DNA from: Sinorhizobium fredii USDA 205
Lineage (GTDB): Bacteria > Pseudomonadota > Alphaproteobacteria > Rhizobiales > Rhizobiaceae
Length of the DNA: 64,000 nt
Direction: 5' to 3'
Assembly: GCF_001461695.1 (NCBI RefSeq)
Contig: NZ_AUTC01000066.1
Coordinates: 62,001-126,000 of the forward strand
Position 1 is the stretch's first letter. Every line of letters starts with the position of its first letter. Of the stretch, positions 25,971 through 34,332 are shown in pieces. The notes beneath the pieces are model-generated. The model was given only the letters and a program-made list of their open reading frames with translations. It was not told the DNA's origin and searched no databases. The translations under genes and the position numbers were made by a program.

Positions 25971-28351
25971 CAACTTGCACTCCTTCTCTGCTGGAAAATC
26001 GGAAGCCAATCCTTGGCATCGTTGCCGACCTCGGCACGGATCGCATCGGCAAGTTCGACGTTGGCGGTTCGGCCGGAGAGGATGGCGAGTTCGTCGTCGA
26101 AGCCCTTGAGGTCTAGCTCGGCGACGACGCTGTTATGTCCCTGCTTCAACACGAACCGCCGGCTCTCGACCGAGAGCTCGCGCGCGACCAGCTCGTATTC
26201 GCGCTCCGTCAGCTTGAAGCCATCGACATAGTCGGCATGATTGCCGCGGGAGTTCGGCAGGAATATCTGCGTCGGGCATTGCTCGATGATGGTGTGAGCG
26301 ATCGGCGAAACAATCGCATCCCGTGGACTCTGCGTGGCAAAGAGCATGAGTCCGTTCTGCTTTCGAATGGTCTTAAGCTTGTTCTGGGCGAGGTCCCGGA
26401 ACCCCTCGTCCTGGAGCGCCTTCCAGAACTCATCGATCACGATGATGATCCGCCGGCCGTCGATCAATTGCTCGACGCGATGGAAGAGGTAGGCCATCAG
26501 CGGGGTCCGGATTTCCTCGTTGTCGAGGAAGTCGGTCATGTCGTAGCCGACGAACTTGCCGCCGATGCCGAATTCGCCGAAGCCGATATCCTCGATGACG
26601 TTGTCAAAGACCCAACCGAGTGGCCCTCCCCTCTCCCACCGCCGCAGCCTTGCCGCGATCCCTTCCGGATCGGTGTTGTTGAGAAAGGTCCTGAGCGCGC
26701 CGATCGTCCGACGCTCGACCGGCAGATCGGCAAGGCCGTCGATTGCGGCGGCGATGTCGCGGAGTTCGGTCACGCTCAGTTCCCGCGTGGTTGAGCCGAC
26801 GAGCTTGCCGACCCAGCGCGTCAGGAACACCTTGTTCTCCGGCGTCAGTTCGAGCGCCTTTAAGGGGGCGCATCCGGTCGGAATGCCGTTCTTGAGGGGC
26901 AGATAGGTGCCGCCGGCGGCGCGCACGTAGAGGTCCGCCCCCCTGTCCTTGTCGAAGAACACTACATGCGGGTCGTGCTTCTCGAGTTGCGATAGCATGA
27001 AGTTGAGGAGCACGGTCTTGCCGGCGCCCGACGGTCCGCAGACGAAGGTGTTGCCGAGATCGCCGTAATGGAAATTGAAGTAGTACGGTGACCCGGACGC
27101 CGTCTTGAGCAGGGCGACGGCGGGCCCCCACTCGTTGGCGTCCTTCTGGCCGATCGGATAGGAGTGGAAGGGCGACAAGGCAGCGAAGTTCCGGGAGGTG
27201 ATCGCGCCGGACCGGGCGCGATAGCGGAAGTTCCCCGGCAGCTGCGCCCACCAGGCCGCCTCAAGGCCAAGATCCTCGCGCGCGACGACTGCGCCGCCAC
27301 TGGTCAGGCTGGCGCGTGCCTTGGCGAGGTTGTCGGTCAGTTCCTTCACCGATGGGGCGAAGACGGAAAGCGTCAGGTGGTGCTCGCCGAGCACGAACCG
27401 GTTGGACTCCAGATCGTCCATCGCCCCATCAAGCTCCTCGATCTGCGAGGCCGCCTTGTCGCCGCTGCTGACCATCTGGTTCTGCTTGCGGCCCATGATG
27501 ACACGGGCGTCCGCCTTCGAGACGAAGGAGAAGGATTGCGCCAGGATCAGTTCGAAAGGACTGGTGAGCACGCCGTCGAGCATGCCGGTCCTGGTGCGGG
27601 CCGGATATTCCTTGAAACTCAGCATGCCGGCATAGCGGCTTTCTGCTTCGGGGCGGATCTCGACCGTCTCGCGGCCGACGATGACACGATCCGAGTAGAT
27701 CGCCGACGCAATGCGGCCCTCGGTCAGGGGGATCGGCTCGCGTCGTCCGCCGACGAACTGATGCAGCACTTCGCTCGGCTCCGAGAACAACAGGCCGTCA
27801 TGCTCGTAGAGGGACAGCACGCGGGGCTCGAAGCGTTTCAAAGCCGCCGTGACATCGACGACCTTGTCGCGAAGGTGCTTGAGGGCCTCCTCGTCGAGTT
27901 CCGCCCCTGCGCGACGGGCTCGGCGCAGGCGCGACAGCAGCTTTGCCGCCTTGTCTGCCGGATCGCGTGCCGGTGACCAGAGGATGGTCAGATAGAGGTC
28001 GTTGCGAAACAGGTCCTCGCCCACCATTCGCGCGCGATACTTGTCGTTGAGCGCCGCCGAGAACGGCGTAGTGAACGTGCCTTCCGGATAGCTGTTGTCG
28101 CGACGGCGGATGAGATGCGTCCATAAGGCAAGACGCTCGTCGGCGATGTTTCGGTAGAGCGTGTTGAGGTCGCGATGGAGGGCATTCAGGTCGAGAACAT
28201 CCGCGGTCTCGAAGGAGACGCCTTCGAGCGCGATCATCACCATCAGCGCCCGGGAATCGAGCGCGATCGTCGACTCGTCGACGTGGCGGACATAGGGGAT
28301 GAAGGTCTCCGGACCGAGTTCGCGAGATCTGAGTGTGGTCAGGCTAGGCAA
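25970..28351 (-). CDS. virB4: Type IV secretion ATPase VirB4
   Basis: The 793-residue VirB4 has an N-terminal CagE/TrbE domain (about 1-400) and a C-terminal RecA-like ATPase with Walker A GPSGAGKT (439-446) and Walker B IIIVIDEFWKAL, followed by LKTIRKQNGLMLFATQSP. It is full length and intact. Its start lies inside virB3 (8-base overlap), consistent with coupled translation. Confidence 0.95.
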   Translation of the reverse strand: MPSLTTLRSRELGPETFIPYVRHVDESTIALDSRALMVMIALEGVSFETADVLDLNALHRDLNTLYRNIADERLALWTHLIRRRDNSYPEGTFTTPFSAALNDKYRARMVGEDLFRNDLYLTILWSPARDPADKAAKLLSRLRRARRAGAELDEEALKHLRDKVVDVTAALKRFEPRVLSLYEHDGLLFSEPSEVLHQFVGGRREPIPLTEGRIASAIYSDRVIVGRETVEIRPEAESRYAGMLSFKEYPARTRTGMLDGVLTSPFELILAQSFSFVSKADARVIMGRKQNQMVSSGDKAASQIEELDGAMDDLESNRFVLGEHHLTLSVFAPSVKELTDNLAKARASLTSGGAVVAREDLGLEAAWWAQLPGNFRYRARSGAITSRNFAALSPFHSYPIGQKDANEWGPAVALLKTASGSPYYFNFHYGDLGNTFVCGPSGAGKTVLLNFMLSQLEKHDPHVVFFDKDRGADLYVRAAGGTYLPLKNGIPTGCAPLKALELTPENKVFLTRWVGKLVGSTTRELSVTELRDIAAAIDGLADLPVERRTIGALRTFLNNTDPEGIAARLRRWERGGPLGWVFDNVIEDIGFGEFGIGGKFVGYDMTDFLDNEEIRTPLMAYLFHRVEQLIDGRRIIIVIDEFWKALQDEGFRDLAQNKLKTIRKQNGLMLFATQSPRDAIVSPIAHTIIEQCPTQIFLPNSRGNHADYVDGFKLTEREYELVARELSVESRRFVLKQGHNSVVAELDLKGFDDELAILSGRTANVELADAIRAEVGNDAKDWLPIFQQRRSAS

Positions 28352-28685
28352 GTCCGAGGTCCCTTTCGTCGTATTTGCGGGCGAGCTTCAGCGGTGCAAG
28401 CGTTGCCCCGCCCCAATAGGCGCTGTTGCGGGACCGGCCGCGTGTCTCCACCCAGGCCAGTAAGATGCGAAACATGTTGTGGTCGTGTTTGACGAGCGCG
28501 CGGAACACCAGGTGGAAGACGACGCCGACGAGCGCGTAAGCGATCGAGCCGGCGACGATGTAAAGGATGGTCGTCAGCATGACGTTCATGCCCATCGCTT
28601 CCATCGTCACGCCGGCGATCATCGCCGGGCGGGTGCAAGCAATGAACAGCGTGTCTTCCTCGAGCGCCGGCCGTGCGTTCGCCAT
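28344..28685 (-). CDS. virB3: Type IV secretion protein VirB3
   Basis: The 113-residue inner-membrane protein contains the conserved N-terminal segment LFIACTRPAMIAGV and two hydrophobic helices, then a basic C-terminus (LKLARKYDERDLGLA). It matches VirB3, which works with VirB4 in pilus assembly. Confidence 0.9.
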   Translation of the reverse strand: MANARPALEEDTLFIACTRPAMIAGVTMEAMGMNVMLTTILYIVAGSIAYALVGVVFHLVFRALVKHDHNMFRILLAWVETRGRSRNSAYWGGATLAPLKLARKYDERDLGLA

Positions 28686-28689
28686 GGCG

Positions 28690-28989
28690 TCAGCTTCCGA
28701 CGATGGTGTTGACGAGTTCGGTGGCGCCGAAGATGCCGCCGATGCCGATGATCCAGAACCCTGCCCGTCTCAGATCCATGTAGCCGAACATCCAGGCAAT
28801 GCAGATCACGATCACCGCGATCACAGCCAGCAGCTTGGCGATGTTGCCGGTCAACATGTCGACGATGTTCTGCAGCACGGTCTCGATGCCGGCGGCTTGC
28901 GCGAACGCCGGTTCGACCAGACTGACCACCATGGCGACGGCCATCAGGGTCGAGGCGGCGATCGGGCGGATACGGGAACTGAAGGTCAT
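28690..28989 (-). CDS. virB2: Major pilin VirB2
   Basis: The 99-residue prepilin has a long signal peptide (cleavage near PAFAQAAG) and a mature part of two hydrophobic helices (LLAVIAVIVICIAWMFGYMD and FWIIGIGGIFGATELVNTI), the usual VirB2 pattern. Its ATG overlaps the virB1 stop as ATGA. Confidence 0.9.
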   Translation of the reverse strand: MTFSSRIRPIAASTLMAVAMVVSLVEPAFAQAAGIETVLQNIVDMLTGNIAKLLAVIAVIVICIAWMFGYMDLRRAGFWIIGIGGIFGATELVNTIVGS

Positions 28990-29657
28990 TCACTCTGCTC
29001 CATTTGACTGTTCTGAAACACGAGGACGGAAGATTGCCGTCGCGAATTGAAAACATCCCAGGACGCCGCCGATGCCGCCTCGTCGGCAGACCGGTCGTCC
29101 CTCGCCTTCTCCACCGCCACATCGACAGGGCTCTCTTCGGTGATCCCCCTCCCCTGCCCGCCATCTCCGATCATGAGAGCCGCGAGGGTTGTGCCGAGCC
29201 GCTTCACTTCCTGGCGGACCTGCTCGTCGTACTGGACCATGGCGCCGACGGAGGGATCGTCCCGTCCGTAGTAGGATTGCAGCATCACCTGTTCGGCTTG
29301 GTTCGGATCCGCGCCGGCCTTCATTGCGAGCCGGTAATATCCGTCGAGCAGTGTCGCGGTAGCCTGAAGGTTGAGGCAGGGATCGAAGGAGTCGGAGATC
29401 GAGAGCTTCAGCTTCCCGAGTTCTTCTGTGCCGATGCCGCCGAGACCGAGCTGGATGTCCTGCCGCTCGGCCGCCAGCGACGTGGCAATCTCGATCGCCT
29501 CCGCCTTGGTAGTGGGCTGCTCCGAGAGCGGAACGCCGCTGTTGATCCTGATGGCGAAGGGCTCGAATTGGCTTTCAAGGCTGACGACGCCGGCGAGTGT
29601 CTCGGCCGCAACTACGGGTGCGCAAGTTTGCGCCAGATCGAGGAAAGCAACAGGCAT
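28986..29657 (-). CDS. virB1: VirB1-type lytic transglycosylase
   Basis: The 223-residue protein has a SLT-type fold: VVSLESQFEPFAI holds the catalytic Glu28, and IGLMQ is replaced by the GLGGIGTEELGKLKL region. It opens peptidoglycan locally for the secretion machine. No classical signal peptide is obvious, as in several VirB1 proteins of rhizobia. The C-terminal third is polar and probably flexible. Confidence 0.85.
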   Translation of the reverse strand: MPVAFLDLAQTCAPVVAAETLAGVVSLESQFEPFAIRINSGVPLSEQPTTKAEAIEIATSLAAERQDIQLGLGGIGTEELGKLKLSISDSFDPCLNLQATATLLDGYYRLAMKAGADPNQAEQVMLQSYYGRDDPSVGAMVQYDEQVRQEVKRLGTTLAALMIGDGGQGRGITEESPVDVAVEKARDDRSADEAASAASWDVFNSRRQSSVLVFQNSQMEQSE

Positions 29658-29660
29658 GGC

Positions 29661-30179
29661 TCAGTACCACACTCTTTGTTTGCCGACGCCGTCGATGGTC
29701 ACGTCGATGTAATGAGGCTGCGGGCGGACGTTCGGCCGCGTCGTCACATAGCGTTGGCACTCTCTGCGGCCTTCGCTCCGCCGCCACGTTGCCGAGGTGA
29801 TCCGATCATTGTTGGAATAGCATTCATCAGTTGAGACAGTCTGTGGCCCGGTCGAGATGCAGCTCGCCTCAAGCCCGCGATCACCATAGCGCGTTGTCAG
29901 GCGGTAGCCGTCGTTGCAGTAATAGGGCTCGTATCCGGGGCGCGAGGCGCGGAACCCAACGCCGCTGCAGGTGGGGAAAGAGTGTCCTTTTGCAAGCGCG
30001 CGCCAGAGCTTATGAATCGGCGGCCGGCACTCCGCATACTGCGTCGGACCGCCGGGATTGGAAAGGCACAGGATAACCTGGCATCCCCACTCATCCGCGC
30101 GCGCTTTGCCGTCGAAAACAAGATAGAATGACGCTAAGCTGGCTGCAGCGACGGCTGCCTGCACGAGAGACTTGTTCAT
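29661..30179 (-). CDS. Exported cysteine-rich protein at the head of the virB operon
   Basis: The 172-residue precursor starts at the ATG at 30179 (MNKSLVQAAVAAASL) downstream of AAGGGTGGTGG; a GTG at 30188 is an alternative. A signal peptide ends near GKARA. The mature part has eight or so cysteines and aromatic-rich loops (CRPPIHKLWRALAKGHSFP) and a C-terminal RPHYIDVTIDG-like strand. It is the first gene of the operon, 3 bases before virB1, so it is likely an accessory periplasmic part of this secretion system. I recognise no named family. Confidence 0.7.
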   Translation of the reverse strand: MNKSLVQAAVAAASLASFYLVFDGKARADEWGCQVILCLSNPGGPTQYAECRPPIHKLWRALAKGHSFPTCSGVGFRASRPGYEPYYCNDGYRLTTRYGDRGLEASCISTGPQTVSTDECYSNNDRITSATWRRSEGRRECQRYVTTRPNVRPQPHYIDVTIDGVGKQRVWY

Positions 30180-30188
30180 GACCACCAC

Positions 30189-30275
30189 CCTTCACCGACG
30201 CGATTGCGCGCAGAGGCCAGCAAGTTTTGCCACTTCGCGACTCGTTTTACGATCATATAACTGACAGTATAAAAG
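30189..30275. promoter_or_regulatory. Divergent virB / rctA-like promoter region
   Basis: This 87-base gap separates the virB operon from the winged-helix gene. It contains an AT-rich stretch with ATATAACTGACAGTATA, an imperfect palindrome just before the regulator's ATG. This is a plausible operator through which the regulator represses both directions. Confidence 0.45.
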
Positions 30276-30644
30276 ATGACAAGCGCACTCAACGCACATT
30301 GGCAAAGCCAGCTGTTTGCGGCTTACGCCTTGCAGGAAGTTCTCGACAAACCGATTGACGGAGAGACGCCACAATCGCGGCTGAAGCAGCTCGGGATGAT
30401 GACGGTTCTCTACATGATGCATCAGAGCCACGAGAAGCTAACGCTTTCAAATATCGTCAAAATCACCGGATTGACGCGCAATGCCGTGGCGGAATCGATC
30501 GATCCACTCGTTGAGCGCGGCATACTTACAGAGACGATCGTAAAGAACTCCATGGGGCGCGGAACTGCCCGACAGTTTGAGTTCTGTCCGGAAGTTTTCG
30601 ACCGTTTAAGGTTGGGAGCAGAGCAGGGAAAGTCAGGAGCGTAG
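30276..30644 (+). CDS. rctA: Winged-helix regulator, RctA-like repressor of virB
   Basis: The 122-residue DNA-binding protein has a winged-helix domain (LTLSNIVKITGLTRNAVAES, then the wing GRGTARQFEF). It is transcribed divergently from virB1-11. In Sinorhizobium meliloti pSymA and Rhizobium etli pSym a winged-helix repressor, RctA, occupies this place and keeps the virB genes silent. The symbol rests on domain type and position, not on an alignment. Confidence 0.6.
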   Translation: MTSALNAHWQSQLFAAYALQEVLDKPIDGETPQSRLKQLGMMTVLYMMHQSHEKLTLSNIVKITGLTRNAVAESIDPLVERGILTETIVKNSMGRGTARQFEFCPEVFDRLRLGAEQGKSGA

Positions 30645-30862
30645 TGACGGTTTTCTGACACGAACATCCTGTGTCGCTAGGTCTGTCAGGCGTTAGGTTA
30701 CGAATCGAGGCGCAACCGTCGTTCTCGATACGCACAGCGTTCTTCTTGAGGTCATAGCGTTAGGTTTCCCGCTGAAGAACGCCGCCTTTTCCAACTAAAG
30801 ACATTTGCGGCCGGTTTGACGCGATCCTCCATCCGAGCTTCCGCGAATCAGCCGCTCGCTCA

Positions 30863-31541
30863 TCAGCGCGAGAGCCGTTCGGCAACTGCCGGGTTGACGC
30901 TATGCGCCACCAAAGGGTTCACACGAGTTCGCAGCTGGCCAAAAGCGGTGAGTTCAAAGCGGTAACTGAAAGGGCAAAGCCTCACAATGTCTCCGAATTG
31001 GCGGGCAGCGTGCCCGCCACGGCCATCGTAACGCCGATCTTCTTGGGCTCACCCAATCGCAGCAGTGGCCATCCGACTCGAGCGAGGATTCGCTCGAATC
31101 GAAGATCGGTCACGGTGACAATATCGGTGTAGTCATGCGCCATGCACCATTCGATGATGCCTGCGAACATCGTCAACGTCGTCTCATGGACCATACCGCC
31201 TCCCCTTCCCTCATCGAGACCCGTGTCGACGCAGAAGCGAGAGCTCTCGATCAGAAAGGGATGGGCCTTCAGTCCCTCGTTCGGAAGAAGCGAGGGAAAG
31301 ACGTCATGGCCGGGCCAAGTGCTGGGAGAAGTCTGGCGCATCCTGCCACATGGCCGCTGTCCGACACGGTGATGATGTAGGTCGGTTGGAGACCATCGAA
31401 AGCATCCGATTCCCCACCGTCGAGAACGCTCACCTCCCAGCCTAGCCGATCGGAAAAGACTCGCGCTCGGCGCCTGTGGTGCTGTTCAAGAAGTTGCTTC
31501 CCGCGAAGATCTGGGTGCGCGGAAATCGCAATAACCTGCAT
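30863..31541 (-). pseudogene. traI: TraI-type acyl-homoserine-lactone synthase, frameshifted
   Basis: The N-terminus starts at the ATG at 31541 (MQVIAISAHPDLRGKQLLEQ) and contains RRRARVFSDRLGWEV, the LuxI Arg/Trp motif, and CARLLPALGP. The frame breaks at about 31306. The next frame continues HPFLIESSRFCVDTGLDEG and VTVTDLRFERILARVGWP. A second break near 30985 leads to RLCPFSYRFELTAFGQLRTR and a stop at 30863. Both breaks are single missing bases. LuxI enzymes make acyl-homoserine lactones; TraI beside repABC normally controls plasmid transfer. As read, the gene is dead. Confidence 0.8.
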
Positions 31542-31928
31542 GCTTGTCTTCGTCGTTGAAAATCGTCGCGGAGATGAGCACGGATCAGAATCGCTGGGCA
31601 GTTGTAGACTTCGACAAGGTTTTTGGTTGGGTGAGTCGCGAAGGTTGAACCCCAAACCAGCAGCACGGGCCGTCTCGTCAGGCGCGGTCGGGCTACTCCT
31701 GTAGGATTCACAGGAGAACAAACTAAGGACCATTTTTAAGGCGCCGCAACCTAACCCTTTGTTTCGTTGAAGAGAATTCGGTTTCGAGCCCGTGGGCTGC
31801 GCCGCTCGCAAGTGCGGTTGTTAAGTATTTGTTAACTCTATTTTTCTTGTCAGCAGGAGGGAATCGGGGCACAGTGACGATAATTTCTAATTTTCCGCAA
31901 AATATCGTGACTGAGGGCATCTGAAAAA
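31542..31928. promoter_or_regulatory. traI-repA intergenic region with inverted repeat 31696-31716
   Basis: The 387-base region between the divergent traI relic and repA should carry the repABC promoter. It contains a perfect 7-base inverted repeat, CTCCTGT and ACAGGAG, spaced by 7 bases (31696-31716). An AT-rich run with GTTAAGTATTTGTTAAC lies about 100 bases before the repA ATG. I saw no exact 18-base tra box or RepB-binding parS palindrome. Confidence 0.4.
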
Positions 31929-33116
31929 ATGAACGTGACAAAGCCAGTTTCAGAGCCATTACTGAGTTTTGCCGACACGATTCTGGATCAAGGCGGCGAA
32001 ATTTCAAGCAAGCTCGACATGCTTCGAATCGAAAAATTCCCACCAAACGCGCAGAAGACCTTACGTCAATTCTCGCTAGCGGAGGTGGCGGATTTCGTCG
32101 GAGTCTCCCAGAGCTACTTGAAAAAGCTACACCTACAAGGAAAAGGTGTCGAGCCAACGGTCACTGCCACGGGCCGTCGATACTACAGTGCTGAACAGAT
32201 GAACGAGCTGCGGTCGCTCCTGGATAGGGTCCCCCACCGCAACAAGGGCGAAAAGCTTCAAGTCATTGCGGTTGTGAATTTCAAGGGCGGTTCGGGAAAG
32301 ACGACGACATCGGCTCACCTTGCACAGCACTTGGCACTCAAAGGCTATCGTGTCCTTGCGGTCGACCTCGATCCACAAGCCTCAATGACGGCTTTATATG
32401 GAATCCAGCCTGAGCTTGATGAGAAGCCGTCGTTTTATGAGTCCCTTCGATATGATGACAATCGCAGGTCGATCATCGAGATTATACAGCCCACAAACTT
32501 CCCAAACCTCGACATCGTGCCAGCGAATTTGGAATTGCAGGAGTACGAGTATGAAACACCGCTCGCAATGCAGCGGAAGGACTCGTCTGAAGGCAAGCTG
32601 TTTTATACGAGAATAGGCACCGCGCTGGCCGAGGTCGACGATCGCTACGACGTGGTGGTTGTGGACTGCCCTCCCCAGCTCGGCTACCTGACACTTACCG
32701 CGCTGACGGCTGCCACGTCGGTCCTCATAACTGTACATCCCCAAATGCTGGACATCATGTCGATGTCCCAGTTCCTGCTTATGCTAGGCGACATATTGAA
32801 GAGCATCGAGGGAGCGGGTGTAACGGTTAGTCTGGATTGGTTCCGGTACCTGATTACCCGGTACGAGCCTATGGACATTCCGCAGCAGCAGATGGTCGGC
32901 TTCATGCAGTCGATGTTTGCTCGGCAGATGATGAAAAACCACATGGTGAAGTCGACGGCCGTTTCGGACGCCGGACTAACAAAACAGACGCTCTACGAAG
33001 TGGAGCGCTCTCAATTTACCCCAGCTACCTATGACCGAGCGCGCGAGGCGATGGACCTGGTTAATTCGGAGGTTATCGAGTTGATGCATCAGGCTTGGGG
33101 GCGGCGACATGCGTAG
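31929..33116 (+). CDS. repA: Plasmid partitioning ATPase RepA
   Basis: The 395-residue ParA-type ATPase of the repABC operon has an N-terminal DNA-binding region (LAEVADFVGVSQSYLKKLHL, about 50-70) and the deviant Walker A motif KGGSGKTT (119-126). Walker A' is VLAVDLDPQASM and Walker B is VVVVDCPPQLG. It segregates the plasmid with RepB and represses the operon. The reading frame is intact. Confidence 0.95.
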   Translation: MNVTKPVSEPLLSFADTILDQGGEISSKLDMLRIEKFPPNAQKTLRQFSLAEVADFVGVSQSYLKKLHLQGKGVEPTVTATGRRYYSAEQMNELRSLLDRVPHRNKGEKLQVIAVVNFKGGSGKTTTSAHLAQHLALKGYRVLAVDLDPQASMTALYGIQPELDEKPSFYESLRYDDNRRSIIEIIQPTNFPNLDIVPANLELQEYEYETPLAMQRKDSSEGKLFYTRIGTALAEVDDRYDVVVVDCPPQLGYLTLTALTAATSVLITVHPQMLDIMSMSQFLLMLGDILKSIEGAGVTVSLDWFRYLITRYEPMDIPQQQMVGFMQSMFARQMMKNHMVKSTAVSDAGLTKQTLYEVERSQFTPATYDRAREAMDLVNSEVIELMHQAWGRRHA

Positions 33117-33134
33117 AAAATTGTCAGCCGTACA

Positions 33135-33154
33135 CATTGGTTTTTTTGCCAATG
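33135..33154. repeat. Inverted repeat in the repA-repB gap
   Basis: CATTGG and CCAATG are perfectly complementary and separated by the 8-base TTTTTTTG. The repeat lies in the 74-base space between repA and repB. It could be a partition or regulatory site, but it does not match the usual GTT-N10-AAC parS palindrome. Confidence 0.35.
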
Positions 33155-33190
33155 GTTTCACTGAGTTAGGCCAAGATCGGAGTGGACGTG

Positions 33191-34177
33191 ATGGCTCGTA
33201 AGGATGTCTTCGCCAACATAACCAGTGGAGACGGAGCAAGGTCCGAGAGAAAAGCCACCCCTGGTTACGCAAGTCGAGGAGCCTCCCGGTCAATGATCAG
33301 TTCCCTCGGGGAGCTTGCACAGAAGGCGGCCAAGGCGGAACAGATCTTGCAGGGCGAGGCGGTTGTAGAACTCGACCCGAAAGAGATCGACAGCTCGTTT
33401 GTGTCTGACCGCATGGACGATGACGAGTTAGCGTTCAACGAACTCGTTGAGGCTATCCGGGAGCGGGGGCAGGATACACCGGTCCTTGTGCGGCCCCATC
33501 CAGTAGACGAAGGCCGTTATCAAATTGTCTTTGGACATCGACGCGTGCGAGCCGCCAAGCTCCTCAATCGAACAGTTAGAGCGGTTGTTAAAGAGGTCGC
33601 GGATGTCGACCACGTTGTTGCCCAAGGCCAGGAAAATTCGGCGCGCGAAAACTTGTCGTTCATCGAACGCGCTACTTTCGCCCAACAGCTCCTGGATCTC
33701 GGCTACGAGCGGCGAACCATAGAGCTGGCGCTGTCAATTGATCCCCCTATGCTGACGAGAATGCTGTCAGTCACCGGCAGGATCCCGGTGGAAGTCTCAT
33801 CTGCCATTGGGGCTGCGAAAGGTGTGGGACGTGATCGATGGCTTGAGCTTGCCCAATTGATCGAGCGGCCTGAAAACTTGGCTACCGCACTTGCAGTGAC
33901 GGCCGACGGGAGTTTCCCAGAAACGCCTTCCGATCGCCGCTTCGATCTGGTTCTCAATGAACTCAAGCGAGCAAGGAAGCCCGCAAAACGTGCTGTTGCG
34001 GCTACCACATGGCAGCCGAAGGACAAGAGCCTGTCCGCGGAATTCAAGAACACTGGCAAGAGCTTTTCGCTTTCATTGAAGGCGAAGGATGCCGGGAAAT
34101 TTGGAAGGTTTCTCACTGAAAACCTGGAGCGCCTCTACGAGGAATTCAGGAAGGAAGAGAAAGTGCAAGGAGACTAA
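33191..34177 (+). CDS. repB: Plasmid partitioning protein RepB
   Basis: The 328-residue ParB-family protein has a ParB N-terminal nuclease-like fold with GHRRVRAAKLLNR. A helix-turn-helix region follows (LSFIERATFAQQLLDLGYER to IDPPMLTRMLSVTGRIP), and a C-terminal dimerisation part ends LTENLERLYEEF. It binds parS and works with RepA. I take the ATG at 33191; GTG at 33182 is also in frame. Confidence 0.93.
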   Translation: MARKDVFANITSGDGARSERKATPGYASRGASRSMISSLGELAQKAAKAEQILQGEAVVELDPKEIDSSFVSDRMDDDELAFNELVEAIRERGQDTPVLVRPHPVDEGRYQIVFGHRRVRAAKLLNRTVRAVVKEVADVDHVVAQGQENSARENLSFIERATFAQQLLDLGYERRTIELALSIDPPMLTRMLSVTGRIPVEVSSAIGAAKGVGRDRWLELAQLIERPENLATALAVTADGSFPETPSDRRFDLVLNELKRARKPAKRAVAATTWQPKDKSLSAEFKNTGKSFSLSLKAKDAGKFGRFLTENLERLYEEFRKEEKVQGD

Positions 34178-34185
34178 ACCGTAAA

Positions 34186-34240
34186 AGAAAAAGGCCCCCA
34201 ATCGACCCTCGTCGTGGAAGCCTCTCTCGTATTCTGAGCA
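34186..34240 (-). ncRNA. Predicted antisense RNA (ctRNA/IncA) in the repB-repC intergenic region
   Basis: All repABC plasmids carry a short countertranscribed RNA in this position that limits RepC synthesis. Here the minus strand has a TTGACA -35, 17-base spacer and GATTCT -10 (34246-34274). A 55-base transcript follows, ending in a strong hairpin plus U-run (34193-34222). On the plus strand the same region can fold into a long stem (CGTGGAA with TTCCACG, TCTCG with CGAGA), as expected for the repC leader. Start and end are predicted, not mapped. Confidence 0.7.
34193..34222 (-). terminator. Intrinsic terminator of the predicted ctRNA
   Basis: On the minus strand GGCTTCC pairs with GGGGGCC (two G-U pairs), with an inner CGAC/GTCG stem, and is followed by TTTTTCTTTT. 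This closes the antisense RNA about 55 bases from its predicted start. Confidence 0.65.
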
Positions 34241-34245
34241 AATCG

Positions 34246-34274
34246 AGAATCGCATTTCCACGAATCACTGTCAA
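34246..34274 (-). promoter_or_regulatory. Promoter of the predicted ctRNA
   Basis: Read on the minus strand, TTGACA (34274-34269) is followed after exactly 17 bases by GATTCT (34251-34246). The -35 hexamer is the perfect consensus. The predicted start point is near 34240. Confidence 0.6.
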
Positions 34275-34332
34275 GAGTCGTAGCCGTCGATAGGCGGGCG
34301 GATTTCTTTTGCCTCTTAGAAGGTGAAGAAAA

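Noticed and set aside
33117..33190. Inverted repeat as the parS centromere
   Set aside because: CATTGG/CCAATG does not fit the rhizobial parS pattern, so it is listed only as a repeat.
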